Below, piece by piece: positions 31,404-41,694 of a DNA stretch of 64,000 nucleotides. The position numbers and the translations under genes were made by a program. Within the stretch, counting starts at the first letter, position 1, and the number at the start of each line of letters is the position of its first letter. The notes under the pieces were generated by a model. That model made no database searches, had not been told where the DNA came from, and saw nothing but the letters and a program-made list of their open reading frames with translations. Source of the DNA: Acidobacteriota bacterium (lineage in GTDB: Bacteria; Acidobacteriota; Aminicenantia; Aminicenantales; Saccharicenantaceae); the NCBI GenBank assembly GCA_022711665.1, contig JAKLEN010000003.1, positions 124,001-188,000 on the forward strand. Direction: 5' to 3'.

Positions 31404-32114
31404 TCAGGCCAATAAAGCCAGCATGTCCAGGACGGCCCGCTCGATGCCGACCACCGCCGCCCGGGCGACGATGGCGAAGCCGATGCTGAGCTCGGCCATC
31501 TCGGGGATGGCCACGATCGGCCCGACGTTGCGGTAGTCGAGGCCGTGGCCGCCGTGGACCTCGAGGCCGATCGTGTGGCCGAACTCGGCCGCGGCCCGGA
31601 CGGCCTCGAGGGCCTTCTGCCGCTCGGCCCCTTCCTTGAGGTCGGCGTAGAGGCCGGTATTGATCTCGATGAGGTCGACGCCGATCTCCCGGGCCGCCTT
31701 GATCTCGTCGAGGGAGGTGTCGATGAAGATGCTCGTCCGGATGCCCGCCTGCCGCAGGGCCTCGACGTGGGGGCCGAGGACCTTCCGGTTGGCGACGACC
31801 TTCAGCCCGCCCTCGGTCGTCAATTCCTCGGGCCGCTCGGGCACGAGGGAGACGACATCGGGCCGGATCTCGAGAGCGACCGCCTTCATCTCCCCGGTCG
31901 CGGCCATCTCGACGTTGAGCTTGGTCTTGACGACCTGCCGCAGGACCCGCAGGTCCCGCTCGGTGATATGCCGCCGGTCGCCGCGGATGTGGCAGACGAT
32001 GCCCCGGGCCCCCGCCTGCTCGGCCAGCAGCGCCGCCAGGGCCGGCTCGGGCTCGGCCGCCCGGCGGGCCTCCCGCAGGGTGGCGAAATGGTCGATGTTG
32101 ACGGCGAGTCTCAT
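31404..32114 (-). CDS. pdxJ: Pyridoxine 5'-phosphate synthase
   Basis: This 236-residue TIM-barrel enzyme makes pyridoxine phosphate in the DXP-dependent B6 pathway. Motifs are LAVNIDHFATLREAR, GIVCHIRGDRRHI, LNVEMAATGEM, VSLVPERPEELTTEGGL, FIDTSLDEIKAA, IEINTGLYAD and LEVHGGHGLDYRNV. It is the last gene of the ftsH-glmM operon, 1 base after glmM. Its stop codon touches the palindrome cluster. Confidence 0.97.
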   Translation of the reverse strand: MRLAVNIDHFATLREARRAAEPEPALAALLAEQAGARGIVCHIRGDRRHITERDLRVLRQVVKTKLNVEMAATGEMKAVALEIRPDVVSLVPERPEELTTEGGLKVVANRKVLGPHVEALRQAGIRTSIFIDTSLDEIKAAREIGVDLIEINTGLYADLKEGAERQKALEAVRAAAEFGHTIGLEVHGGHGLDYRNVGPIVAIPEMAELSIGFAIVARAAVVGIERAVLDMLALLA

Positions 32115-32115
32115 G

Positions 32116-33462
32116 TCACTTCTCCCCGATGTGCTTGCGGACGGCCTCGGCCACCAGCCTGGCGCAGGATTCGACCGTGGCCCGGTCGCGGGCCTCGACC
32201 ATGATCCGGGCCAGCGGCTCGGTCCCCGAGTAGCGCAGATCGATCCGGCCGTCCCGGCCGACGCTCCGGCGGACGACATCGAGCGCGGCCTGGACTTCCG
32301 GCAGATCGGCCAGATCGGGCTTCTGCCGGACCCGGACGTTGACCAGTGTCTGCGGGAACTCGGTCAGGCCTTCGGCCAGCGCCGCCAGCGAGCCGCCGCT
32401 CCCGGCCAGGACCTCGAGCATGCGCAGAGAGGTCAGCAGCCCGTCGCCCGTGGGCAGGTCGTCGAGGAAGATCGTGTGGCCCGACTGCTCGCCGCCGAGG
32501 TTGGCGCCGCGGGCCACCATCTCCTCGTGGACGTACTTGTCGCCGACCTTGGTCCGCACCAGCCCCAGGCCGTGCGCCTCGAGGGCCCGCTCGAGGCCCA
32601 TGTTGCTCATGGTCGTGGCCACGACGTCGCTCGTCCGCAGCCGGCCCGTCTCCTTCATGTGCAGGGCTTGGACGAAGAGCGTGTGGTCGCCGTTGAGCAG
32701 CCGTCCCGATCCGTCCACCCACAGGGCCCGGTCGGCGTCGCCGTCGTAGGCGATGCCCAAGTCAGCCCCGGCCTGGCGCACCCGCGCCGCCAGGCCCTCG
32801 GGATGGAGCGAGCCGCAGCTGGCGTTGATGTTCCGGCCGTCCGGCGCGGCATTGAGGGCCTCGACCTCGAATCCCAGGCCCCGCAAAACCCGGGGCGCCA
32901 GGACGAAGCTGGCCCCGTTGGCGCAGTCGACGACGACCCGCAGGCCGGCCGCTCCCGCTCCGGGCCGGACCCGGCCGGCGAGGTAGGCGGCGTAATCGCC
33001 GGCCAGCCCGCCGTCCACGTCGACGTCCGCCTCCTGCCCGGGCAGGCGGCCGCGCCCCTCCAGCACGGCGGCCTCGATCTCGAGCTCCCACTCGTCGGGG
33101 ATCTTGACGCCGCGGGGCGAGAAGATCTTGATGCCGTTGTCCTCGAAAGGATTGTGGGAGGCCGAGATGACCGCCCCGGCCGCGTAGCCGTGCGTCTGGG
33201 TCAGGTAGGAAACGGCCGAGGTCGGGATGACGCCGGCCGAGACGGCCTCCCCGCCGGCCGCCCGGATGCCCCGGGCCAGGGCCCGCTCCATCCAGGGGCC
33301 CGACTCCCGGGTGTCGCGACCGATCAGGACTCCGGCGCCCAGCCCCTTGGCCGCGAGCAGCTCGACCAGGGTCTGGCCCAGCCGCGAGATGGTCGGCGGA
33401 TCGAGCGGGAAGCGCCCGGCGACCCCCCGGACCCCGTCGGTGCCAAAGAGCTTTTTCTTCAT
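32116..33462 (-). CDS. glmM: Phosphoglucosamine mutase
   Basis: This 448-residue enzyme converts glucosamine-6-phosphate to glucosamine-1-phosphate for peptidoglycan and lipopolysaccharide. Motifs are MKKKLFGTDGVRGVAG, the phosphoserine loop AVISASHNPFEDNGIK, metal-binding IAYDGDADRALWVD, GGEQSGHTIF and the phosphate site DLRYSGTEPLARIM. It lies directly after ybbR/cdaR and cdaA, the conserved arrangement in which c-di-AMP synthesis and GlmM are linked. Confidence 0.97.
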   Translation of the reverse strand: MKKKLFGTDGVRGVAGRFPLDPPTISRLGQTLVELLAAKGLGAGVLIGRDTRESGPWMERALARGIRAAGGEAVSAGVIPTSAVSYLTQTHGYAAGAVISASHNPFEDNGIKIFSPRGVKIPDEWELEIEAAVLEGRGRLPGQEADVDVDGGLAGDYAAYLAGRVRPGAGAAGLRVVVDCANGASFVLAPRVLRGLGFEVEALNAAPDGRNINASCGSLHPEGLAARVRQAGADLGIAYDGDADRALWVDGSGRLLNGDHTLFVQALHMKETGRLRTSDVVATTMSNMGLERALEAHGLGLVRTKVGDKYVHEEMVARGANLGGEQSGHTIFLDDLPTGDGLLTSLRMLEVLAGSGGSLAALAEGLTEFPQTLVNVRVRQKPDLADLPEVQAALDVVRRSVGRDGRIDLRYSGTEPLARIMVEARDRATVESCARLVAEAVRKHIGEK

Positions 33463-33467
33463 GGGCC

Positions 33468-34169
33468 CTAGGACACCCGCCGGGACGCCGTCCGGGCCGG
33501 CGCCTTGTCGGGCACGATGCGGACCGCGATCCGGGCGCTCGTCTGGAGCGAGACGAAGCGCAGCTCCGGCCGCGGCAGGATGATGTCGGCTTCGAAGACG
33601 GTCGGCTGGGCCAGGCCGCTGATGTCGACGGGGGCGGTCGTGGCCGCGAGCTTGGCCCGGATGCGGCTTTCCGGACCCTGGACGGCGACGCTCGACGGCT
33701 CGACCTCGACGTCCTCGACGTGGAAGCCCTTGGCCGGCTTGCCCTGAACGGTGGCCCGGACCTCGAGGGCCGCCGCGACCGTGCGCTCGAGCTTGATGGT
33801 CACCTTCGAGGGCGAGATCTTGATCACTTCCGCGCCCGGCGGCACGGCGATCATGGAGGTCCTGAGCGGATATTCCTGCTGGGGAACGGAGGCCCGGTCG
33901 AGGTCGAGGCGGGCCACGAGCGCCGACGGGCCGATCTCGTCGAGGAGGCGGTTGGCCGCCCGGAGCGTGATGTCGACGGTCGCCGGCGGCCTCTCGACGA
34001 TCTCCAGGCCGGCGGGAACGTTTCGCGTCTCGAGCGGGATGGTCAGCGACTTCTCGGACGAGACCTTCTCGTAGGGGACGAGGAGGAGCCAGACGCCGAG
34101 GGCCAGGACGAGCGAGACGAGCTTCAGCGGCCATTCCCGGGTCAGGCGGCGGGCGAAGGGGCGTCTCAT
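33468..34169 (-). CDS. cdaR: YbbR/CdaR-type c-di-AMP cyclase regulator
   Basis: This 233-residue protein has one N-terminal membrane helix (LKLVSLVLALGVWLLLV) and about two YbbR domains on the outer side (SLTIPLETRNVPAGLEI, VRATVQGKPAKGFHVEDVEV). CdaR binds and controls the diadenylate cyclase CdaA. With two repeats rather than four, it is short for the family. It overlaps cdaA by 4 bases and precedes glmM by 5. Confidence 0.9.
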   Translation of the reverse strand: MRRPFARRLTREWPLKLVSLVLALGVWLLLVPYEKVSSEKSLTIPLETRNVPAGLEIVERPPATVDITLRAANRLLDEIGPSALVARLDLDRASVPQQEYPLRTSMIAVPPGAEVIKISPSKVTIKLERTVAAALEVRATVQGKPAKGFHVEDVEVEPSSVAVQGPESRIRAKLAATTAPVDISGLAQPTVFEADIILPRPELRFVSLQTSARIAVRIVPDKAPARTASRRVS

Positions 34170-34939
34170 CGGTCCCTCAGGTAGCCGAGAAGGCGTTTCT
34201 TCAGGACGTCGTTGTCGTCGTAGCGGTCGAGCTGGCCCTTGATGGCCAGCGAAACGGTCCCGGTCTCCTCGGAGATGACGATGACCGCGGCGTCGGTCTC
34301 GCCGGACAGCCCGATGGCGGCCAGGTGGCGGGTCCGGGTCTGGAACGGGCTCCGCAGCCGGTGGGCGGCCGGCAGGGGCAGGAGGCAGCCGGCCGCGACG
34401 ATCCGGTCGCCCTTGACGATGGCCGCCCCGTCGTGGAGCGGCGAGTGGGGAAAGAAGATCGAGACCAGCAGGTTCTTGGACAGGACGGCGTCGACCTCCG
34501 CGCCGCGGTCGGCGTAGGTCGACAGCGAGATCTCCTTCTCGATGGCGATCAGGGCTCCGATCCTTTTCTGCGACAGGAAGTCGATGGCCTGGAAGAGATC
34601 GTCGATCTTCTCCTGGAACGAGCGCAGGGCCAGCGGCTTGCGGAAGGTCCGCGAACCGATCTCGGTCAGGAAGCGGCGGATCTCGGCCTGGAAGAGGACG
34701 ATGATGCCGATGATGAGGTAGTTGACGAAGGAGCGGATGATGCGGTTGGAGACCCCGAGGCGGCCCCACACGGTCAGGAGGTAGAGGGCGCCGATCAGGG
34801 CCAGGCCGGCCGCGGCCTGGTAGGCCTTGGTGTCCCGGATGAGCAGCAGGACATAATAGATCATGAAGGCGATGAGCAGGATGTCCAGGACGTCGAGCAG
34901 GGTGATGTGGGCCAGGAGGGCCCAGGCCTTAACGAACAT
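34166..34939 (-). CDS. cdaA: Diadenylate cyclase CdaA
   Basis: This 257-residue membrane enzyme makes c-di-AMP from two ATP. Three N-terminal helices precede a DisA_N catalytic domain with the motifs HDGAAIVKGDRIVAAGCLLPL (shortened: DGA at the core) and TRTRHLAAIGLSGETDA (variant of RHRAA). PHSPLHDG is typical. c-di-AMP regulates osmotic balance and cell-wall synthesis. It overlaps folP by 11 bases and cdaR by 4. Confidence 0.95.
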   Translation of the reverse strand: MFVKAWALLAHITLLDVLDILLIAFMIYYVLLLIRDTKAYQAAAGLALIGALYLLTVWGRLGVSNRIIRSFVNYLIIGIIVLFQAEIRRFLTEIGSRTFRKPLALRSFQEKIDDLFQAIDFLSQKRIGALIAIEKEISLSTYADRGAEVDAVLSKNLLVSIFFPHSPLHDGAAIVKGDRIVAAGCLLPLPAAHRLRSPFQTRTRHLAAIGLSGETDAAVIVISEETGTVSLAIKGQLDRYDDNDVLKKRLLGYLRDR

Positions 34940-35843
34940 GCCCGGCCTCCGCCGCCTGGACTGCCGGCCTTTCGGGCCCGCCTCCGCCGGCGTCGTCGAG
35001 TCCCAGGATGGCCTCGGCCGAGCGCACGGCCCGGGCCACCGCGCCGACGTCGTGGACGCGTAGGATGTGCGCGCCGCGCTCGACCGACAGGACCGCCGCG
35101 GCGATCGTGCCTTCCAGGCGCCCGGCCGGCGGCCGGTCGAGGATGACGCCCAGGAAGGCCTTGCGCGAGAACCCCAGGAGCAGCGGCCGGCCCAGGGCCA
35201 GGAACTCGTCCTGCCGCCGCAGGAGCTCGAGGTTGTGCTCGACGGTCTTGCCGAAGCCGATGCCGGGGTCGACGATCAGCCGTTCCGGGGGAATGCCGGC
35301 GGCCTCGGCGGCCCGGAGCCGTTCGGCCAGGAAGCCGCGGACCTCGCCGACGAGGTCGTCGTAGCGGGGGGCCTCCTGCATGGTCAGCGGCGTGCCCTGC
35401 ATGTGCATCAGGACGGCGGCGGCGCCGGCCCGGGCCACCACCCCGGCCATGTCCGGATCGGCCCGGAAGGCGCTGGTGTCGTTGACCAGGTCGGCCCCGG
35501 CGTCGAGGGCGGCCCGGGCCACGGCCGCCTTGGTCGTGTCTACGGAGATGAAGGCCCCCGTCTTCTTGCGCAGGGCCCGGATGACGGGCAGGACCCGGCC
35601 GAGCTCCTCGGCCTCGGGGACGGGCCGCGAGCCGGGGCGGGTGCTCTCGCCGCCGACATCGAGGATGTCCGCCCCCTCGAAGGCCAGCTCCAGGCCGTGG
35701 TCGACGGCCCGGGCCGGATCGAGGTACAGGCCGCCGTCGGCGAACGAGTCCGGGGTGACGTTGAGGATGCCCATGAGCCAGGTCCGGCCGCCGAGGCCGT
35801 AACGCTGTCCCCGGAGACTCAGGGAAAGCGCGGCTCGGCTCAT
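34929..35843 (-). CDS. folP: Dihydropteroate synthase
   Basis: This 304-residue TIM-barrel enzyme condenses pABA with dihydropterin diphosphate in folate synthesis. Motifs are MGILNVTPDSFADGG, DILDVGGESTRPGS, FISVDTTKAAVARAAL, DLVNDTSAF, LMHMQGTPLTMQ and LIVDPGIGFGKTVEHN. The C-terminal tail ends in a short Gly/Pro-rich extension that overlaps the start of cdaA. Confidence 0.96.
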   Translation of the reverse strand: MSRAALSLSLRGQRYGLGGRTWLMGILNVTPDSFADGGLYLDPARAVDHGLELAFEGADILDVGGESTRPGSRPVPEAEELGRVLPVIRALRKKTGAFISVDTTKAAVARAALDAGADLVNDTSAFRADPDMAGVVARAGAAAVLMHMQGTPLTMQEAPRYDDLVGEVRGFLAERLRAAEAAGIPPERLIVDPGIGFGKTVEHNLELLRRQDEFLALGRPLLLGFSRKAFLGVILDRPPAGRLEGTIAAAVLSVERGAHILRVHDVGAVARAVRSAEAILGLDDAGGGGPERPAVQAAEAGHVR

Positions 35844-35862
35844 GGTCCCTGCCGGTCCCGCC

Positions 35863-37734
<1,872 letters not shown>

Positions 37735-37850
37735 AATACTCCGTCCTTTTGAGGGGCCATTTTAGCACGATTCGCCCCGCCGCGGTAGGGGAATCGCCGC
37801 TCTTCGTCCTTTCCGGCCCGCGGCCGGGGCCCGGCCGGACGCCGGCGGGG

Positions 37851-38390
37851 TCAGGACGAAGCGACGCGGCGGACCCGGGGATCGGAAAAAACGTCGCTCT
37901 GGTCCGTGCTGGTCGAGGAGAACTCCGAGACGACCGCTCCCTTGTCGCCGGCCTGGAACCAATGGAGGGAGTCTGGCGGCAGGGTGTACTGGTCGCCGGG
38001 CCGCAACACGATCTCGCGCCAGACGGTCAGGAAGGGCTTGTACGTCCGCGGCACCCGGGCCTTCGGCCGCGGCGTCCGCTCGCCGGCGACGTAGAAGTAG
38101 ATCTCTCCGTGGCGGCAGCGGAAGGTCTCCTTCTTCCCCGGGTTCCGGCCGTTGACGCGCGGGTGGCGGTGCTCCGGGCAGAGCTGGCGGGGCAGGAGGA
38201 CCAGCTCCTTGGCGCAGTAGCGGTCGTTGTTCTCGTAGACGATGACCTCGAGCCCGACCCGCCGGATGTCGCCGAGACCGAGATCGGCGACTTCCATGCT
38301 CTCGAGCTCGCCGCGGGTCACGGCGATGCGGGCCCGGCGGAGCAGGGCCGCGGCCGCCGCCCGAACCTCGGCGATGTCTTTGGCTTTCAT
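37851..38390 (-). CDS. D-lyxose/mannose ketol-isomerase (cupin type)
   Basis: This 179-residue single-cupin enzyme has metal-site segments PEHRHPRVNGRNPGKKETF (two His and Glu) and DSLHWFQAGDKGAVVSEFSS. Sequence and length resemble D-lyxose isomerases of the YdaE type, which interconvert aldose and ketose sugars. The start at 38390 has GGAGGG upstream. It is monocistronic, with no sugar kinase or transporter next to it. Confidence 0.8.
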   Translation of the reverse strand: MKAKDIAEVRAAAAALLRRARIAVTRGELESMEVADLGLGDIRRVGLEVIVYENNDRYCAKELVLLPRQLCPEHRHPRVNGRNPGKKETFRCRHGEIYFYVAGERTPRPKARVPRTYKPFLTVWREIVLRPGDQYTLPPDSLHWFQAGDKGAVVSEFSSTSTDQSDVFSDPRVRRVASS

Positions 38391-38526
38391 GAAACCCTCC
38401 TCCGGGATTATAGCCCAAACGAAGCCGGCAGCGCATAACGAAAGCCGCACTTGCCGAGGGTCGGCCCTTCCGGATCATAGGATTTCCGGGGGATCACGCT
38501 TCAAGATGTCGGGGACCGGGCGATTC

Positions 38527-38555
38527 TGGACAAGCCCGCGAGACTTTGTTATATT
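38527..38555 (+). promoter_or_regulatory. Sigma70-like promoter of the GWxTD-TPR-pepP operon
   Basis: TGGACA (38527-38532) and TATATT (38550-38555) are separated by 17 bases, in an AT-rich stretch 46 bases before the proposed ATG. Confidence 0.55.
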
Positions 38556-38600
38556 ATGTTACTATGTCTATGACGGAAGTTGGAGGCTAGGTTGGGAAAG

Positions 38601-40679
38601 ATGATAGCCCGCCGGGTCTTGGCCATCGCCTGGTCCCTCCTGCTGGCCTTATCCTTCCCTGTCGCTCCCCTCCAGTCGGACCAGAAGGCCCCCAAGCCCA
38701 AGCTTCCCGAGACATACCGGAAATGGCTCGAGGAGGAGGTCGGCTATATCAGCACCCGAACGGAGCGCGAGGTCTTCCTGAGCCTTCGCTCCGATCGAGA
38801 GCGGGAACTCTTCATTGAAGCCTTCTGGAAGCAGCGCGATCCGACGCCGGGAACGCCCGAGAACGAAGCCAAGACCGAGCACTATCGCCGCATCACCTAC
38901 GCCAACCGTTATCTCGGCCGGGGCTCGTCCCGTCCGGGGTGGCAGACGGACCGCGGCCGCATCTATATCATTTTGGGCGAGCCGCAGGATACGCAGAGGT
39001 TCGAGGGCAAGACCTGGACCTATGATACCGAGGTCTGGTTCTACCAGGGCAAGACGGACCTGGGCCTGCCGCCGGCGTTCAACCTGGTCTTCTTCAAGGA
39101 GGCCGGGAGCGGCGAGCCCAGGCTTTACAGCCCGATCGCCGACGGGCCCCAAGCTCTCCTGACGGGCTATTACGGGGGCCAGGATTACGCGGCGGCCTAT
39201 GAGAAGCTCCAGGATGTCGAGCCGACCCTGGCCGAGGTGTCGTTGTGCCTCGTGCCCGGTGAAGCGGGGACGGTCTACGGCCGGCCGTCGCTCGCCTCGG
39301 ACCTGCTCATCCAGCGCGTCGAGACGGCCGCGGCCCGGAGCGTCGAGGTCCGGTACGCCCAGAAGTTCCTTTCGTACAAGGACATCGTCGAAGTCGAGTA
39401 TACGGCCAATTACATCGACAACGACAGTCTGGTCAAGGTCTTCCGCGACCCGTCGGGCCCGTACTTCGTCCACTACGCCGTCCAGCCCAGGCGGCTGTCC
39501 TTCCACCAGCGGGGAAATGCCTATTTGACGAACCTCAAGGTGATCGGCCGGGTGTCCGCGGCCGACGGACGGCTCGTTCATCAGTTCGACAAGACCGTCG
39601 CCCTGAACCTGAACGAGGAACAGATGGACGAGGCGAACCGGGTCCCGTTCGACTTCCAGGACCTCTTTCCCCTGGTCGGCGGCGATTACAGCCTGTCTGT
39701 CCTGATCAAGAACGAGATCTCCAAGGAATTTACGTCCGTAGAGCAAGGCTTGCGAATTCCCCCGGCGGGCCCGGCCGTCCAGATGACCCAGCCCCTCCTC
39801 GGATACAAGGCCGTCCGGCTCGAGCCCGGCGCGCGGCGGATGAAGGCCTTCCGGATCGGCGCCTGCCAGGTCCTCTGCCAGCCGGACAGGACGTTCGCCC
39901 GCCCGGAAACGCTGGCCGTCGCCTTTCAAGTCCATAACCTGAACCTGGACCTCGCCGCCGCGGCCGAGATCCGGCTCGAGTTCCGCAAGGACGGCCAACC
40001 TTTCCGGACGATCGTCAGGAAGCCCTCCGAATATCCGGATCTGCCCGATATCCTCGAGGAGATCCCCCTGTCGGATTTCCCCCCCGCCCATTATGCTCTC
40101 CGGACCTCGGCCTGGTCGGGCGGCGCTGAGATCGTCTCGGCCGAGGAGGAGTTCGACGTGACCTTCGCCGAGAGGCTGCCGCGGCCGTGGGCGTACTCGC
40201 GCATCCTTCCCGACGCCGGGGATCCCGCCTATCCGGGGATCCTGGGGATCCAGCTCTTCAACCTCGGCCGGTACGAAGAGGCCCTGGCTCTGTTCGAGCG
40301 GGCCTTCGCCCGGCTGCCGGAGTCGGAGGACGCCGCGTATTCCCTGGCCCGGGCCTATATGGCCCTCGACCGCGCTCCGGCAGCGGCCCGGACGCTCGTT
40401 CCCTTCGTCCAACCCGGCAGAAAGCCCAGATATGAGACCTGCGTCCTGGCCTCTCAGGCCCTCCGCCGCGGCGGACAGCCCGGCCAGGCCATCGAGGTCG
40501 CGGATCGGGCCATCGAAAGCTACGGCGTCAACGCCGTTCTCATGAACATGCTGGGGGAATGCTGGGCGGACCTGGGCAAGATCACGGAGGCGCTGGCGGC
40601 CTTTAAAAAGTCGCTCGAGCTCAGTCCCGAACAGCCCGAGGTCCGTTCGAGGATCGACGAGCTCAAGACACGGAAATAA
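38601..40679 (+). CDS. Long GWxTD-domain protein with C-terminal TPRs, secreted
   Basis: This 692-residue protein has a signal peptide (RRVLAIAWSLLLALSFPVAPL). An N-terminal GWxTD domain contains the full signature RPGWQTDRGRIYIILGEPQD near residue 115. A long beta-rich middle region follows (about 180-520), and then three to four TPRs (GILGIQLFNLGRYEEALALFERAF, MLGECWADLGKITEALAAFKKSLELSPEQ). The role of GWxTD proteins is unknown; this domain order is common in Acidobacteriota-type genomes. The start could instead be TTG at 38592, which is better spaced from GGAGG (38582-38586); the ATG is kept as the default. It is followed within 20 bases by a TPR gene. Confidence 0.85.
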   Translation: MIARRVLAIAWSLLLALSFPVAPLQSDQKAPKPKLPETYRKWLEEEVGYISTRTEREVFLSLRSDRERELFIEAFWKQRDPTPGTPENEAKTEHYRRITYANRYLGRGSSRPGWQTDRGRIYIILGEPQDTQRFEGKTWTYDTEVWFYQGKTDLGLPPAFNLVFFKEAGSGEPRLYSPIADGPQALLTGYYGGQDYAAAYEKLQDVEPTLAEVSLCLVPGEAGTVYGRPSLASDLLIQRVETAAARSVEVRYAQKFLSYKDIVEVEYTANYIDNDSLVKVFRDPSGPYFVHYAVQPRRLSFHQRGNAYLTNLKVIGRVSAADGRLVHQFDKTVALNLNEEQMDEANRVPFDFQDLFPLVGGDYSLSVLIKNEISKEFTSVEQGLRIPPAGPAVQMTQPLLGYKAVRLEPGARRMKAFRIGACQVLCQPDRTFARPETLAVAFQVHNLNLDLAAAAEIRLEFRKDGQPFRTIVRKPSEYPDLPDILEEIPLSDFPPAHYALRTSAWSGGAEIVSAEEEFDVTFAERLPRPWAYSRILPDAGDPAYPGILGIQLFNLGRYEEALALFERAFARLPESEDAAYSLARAYMALDRAPAAARTLVPFVQPGRKPRYETCVLASQALRRGGQPGQAIEVADRAIESYGVNAVLMNMLGECWADLGKITEALAAFKKSLELSPEQPEVRSRIDELKTRK

Positions 40680-40697
40680 GCCCGTATGGAGATGACG

Positions 40698-41693
40698 ATG
40701 AGACCCTGCCGGACCGTTATCCTGACCTTATTGGGACTGGCCCTGGCCCTTTCGGCCCAAGACGACCGCGGACGGGGCCGGATCAGCGGGAGCGTCGTCG
40801 ATGAAACCGGAGCCGCGGTCCAGGGCGCCGCCGTGGTCGCCGAAAGCTCAGGCGGCGGCACCCGCATCGACGGCAAGACCGACAAGAAGGGCCATTTCGC
40901 CCTCATGGGCCTGGGCACAGGGGCCTGGCGCGTCACCGCCTCCAAGGACGGTTTCATCGCCGCCGGCGCCGAGATACAGGTCAGCCAGATCAAGACCAAT
41001 CCTCCGGTAGCCTTGACGCTCAAGAGCGCATCGGGGCTTGACGCCCTGAAGGCGGACGACGCCGGCCGCGAGCTTCTCGAGCGCGGCGGCGAGATGCTCA
41101 AAGCGAAGCGTTACGACGAAGCCCTGGCGGCTTTCGAGGAATTCGCCCGGAAATACCCTGACCTGTACGCCGTCCGGCTCAACATCGGGGCCGTCTATGC
41201 CGGCCGCGGGGAACTGGACAAGGCGGAAGCCGAATTCCGCGTCGTCCTTGACAAGGACGCCGGGTCGCCGGAAGGCCTGAAGGCGCACAAGGAGACGGCC
41301 CTCCGAGCCCTGTCGGGACTGGGAGAAGCGGCCTTGGAACGCGGGGATCTCGCGGCGGCCCAGGAACACTTCCGCAGGATCCTGGAGATCTCCCCGGAGG
41401 ACCAGGCGGCGGCCTATAATGTCGCCGAGATCTTCTTTTCGAACCAGAGGATCGACGAGGCCATCACGTATTTCGAGCAGGCGGCCAGGATCAAGAAAGA
41501 CTGGCCGAAGATCTATCACCGGCTGGGCCTGGCCTATCTGAACAAAGGCGACCTTGACAAGGCCGCGGAGAACCTCAATAAATTCCTTGAGCTCGATCCC
41601 GGCAATCCCGAGGCGGCGAATGTCGCGGCGGCCGTGGCGGCGATCGAGAAGACCAGGGGCGGGAAGCGCCTGCCGGCCCCGGAGGAGGACTGA
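40698..41693 (+). CDS. Secreted carboxypeptidase-regulatory/TPR protein
   Basis: This 331-residue protein has a signal peptide (VILTLLGLALALSAQ), a carboxypeptidase-regulatory-like domain at about 25-110 (GRISGSVVDETGAAVQGAAVVAE) and about five TPRs (e.g. AVRLNIGAVYAGRGELDKAE, YHRLGLAYLNKGDLDKAAEN). The TPR part is clearly homologous to the truncated gene at 2-556. ATGs occur at 40686, 40692 and 40698; the last has GGAG 6 bases upstream. It is coupled to the downstream aminopeptidase gene (1-base gap) and follows the GWxTD gene. Confidence 0.85.
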   Translation: MRPCRTVILTLLGLALALSAQDDRGRGRISGSVVDETGAAVQGAAVVAESSGGGTRIDGKTDKKGHFALMGLGTGAWRVTASKDGFIAAGAEIQVSQIKTNPPVALTLKSASGLDALKADDAGRELLERGGEMLKAKRYDEALAAFEEFARKYPDLYAVRLNIGAVYAGRGELDKAEAEFRVVLDKDAGSPEGLKAHKETALRALSGLGEAALERGDLAAAQEHFRRILEISPEDQAAAYNVAEIFFSNQRIDEAITYFEQAARIKKDWPKIYHRLGLAYLNKGDLDKAAENLNKFLELDPGNPEAANVAAAVAAIEKTRGGKRLPAPEED

Positions 41694-41694
41694 G

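Noticed and set aside
33463..34134. N-terminal extension of glmM
   Set aside because: The frame is open, but the translation is Arg/Pro-rich shadow of cdaR. MKKKLFGTDGVRG at 33462 is the family's true N-terminus.
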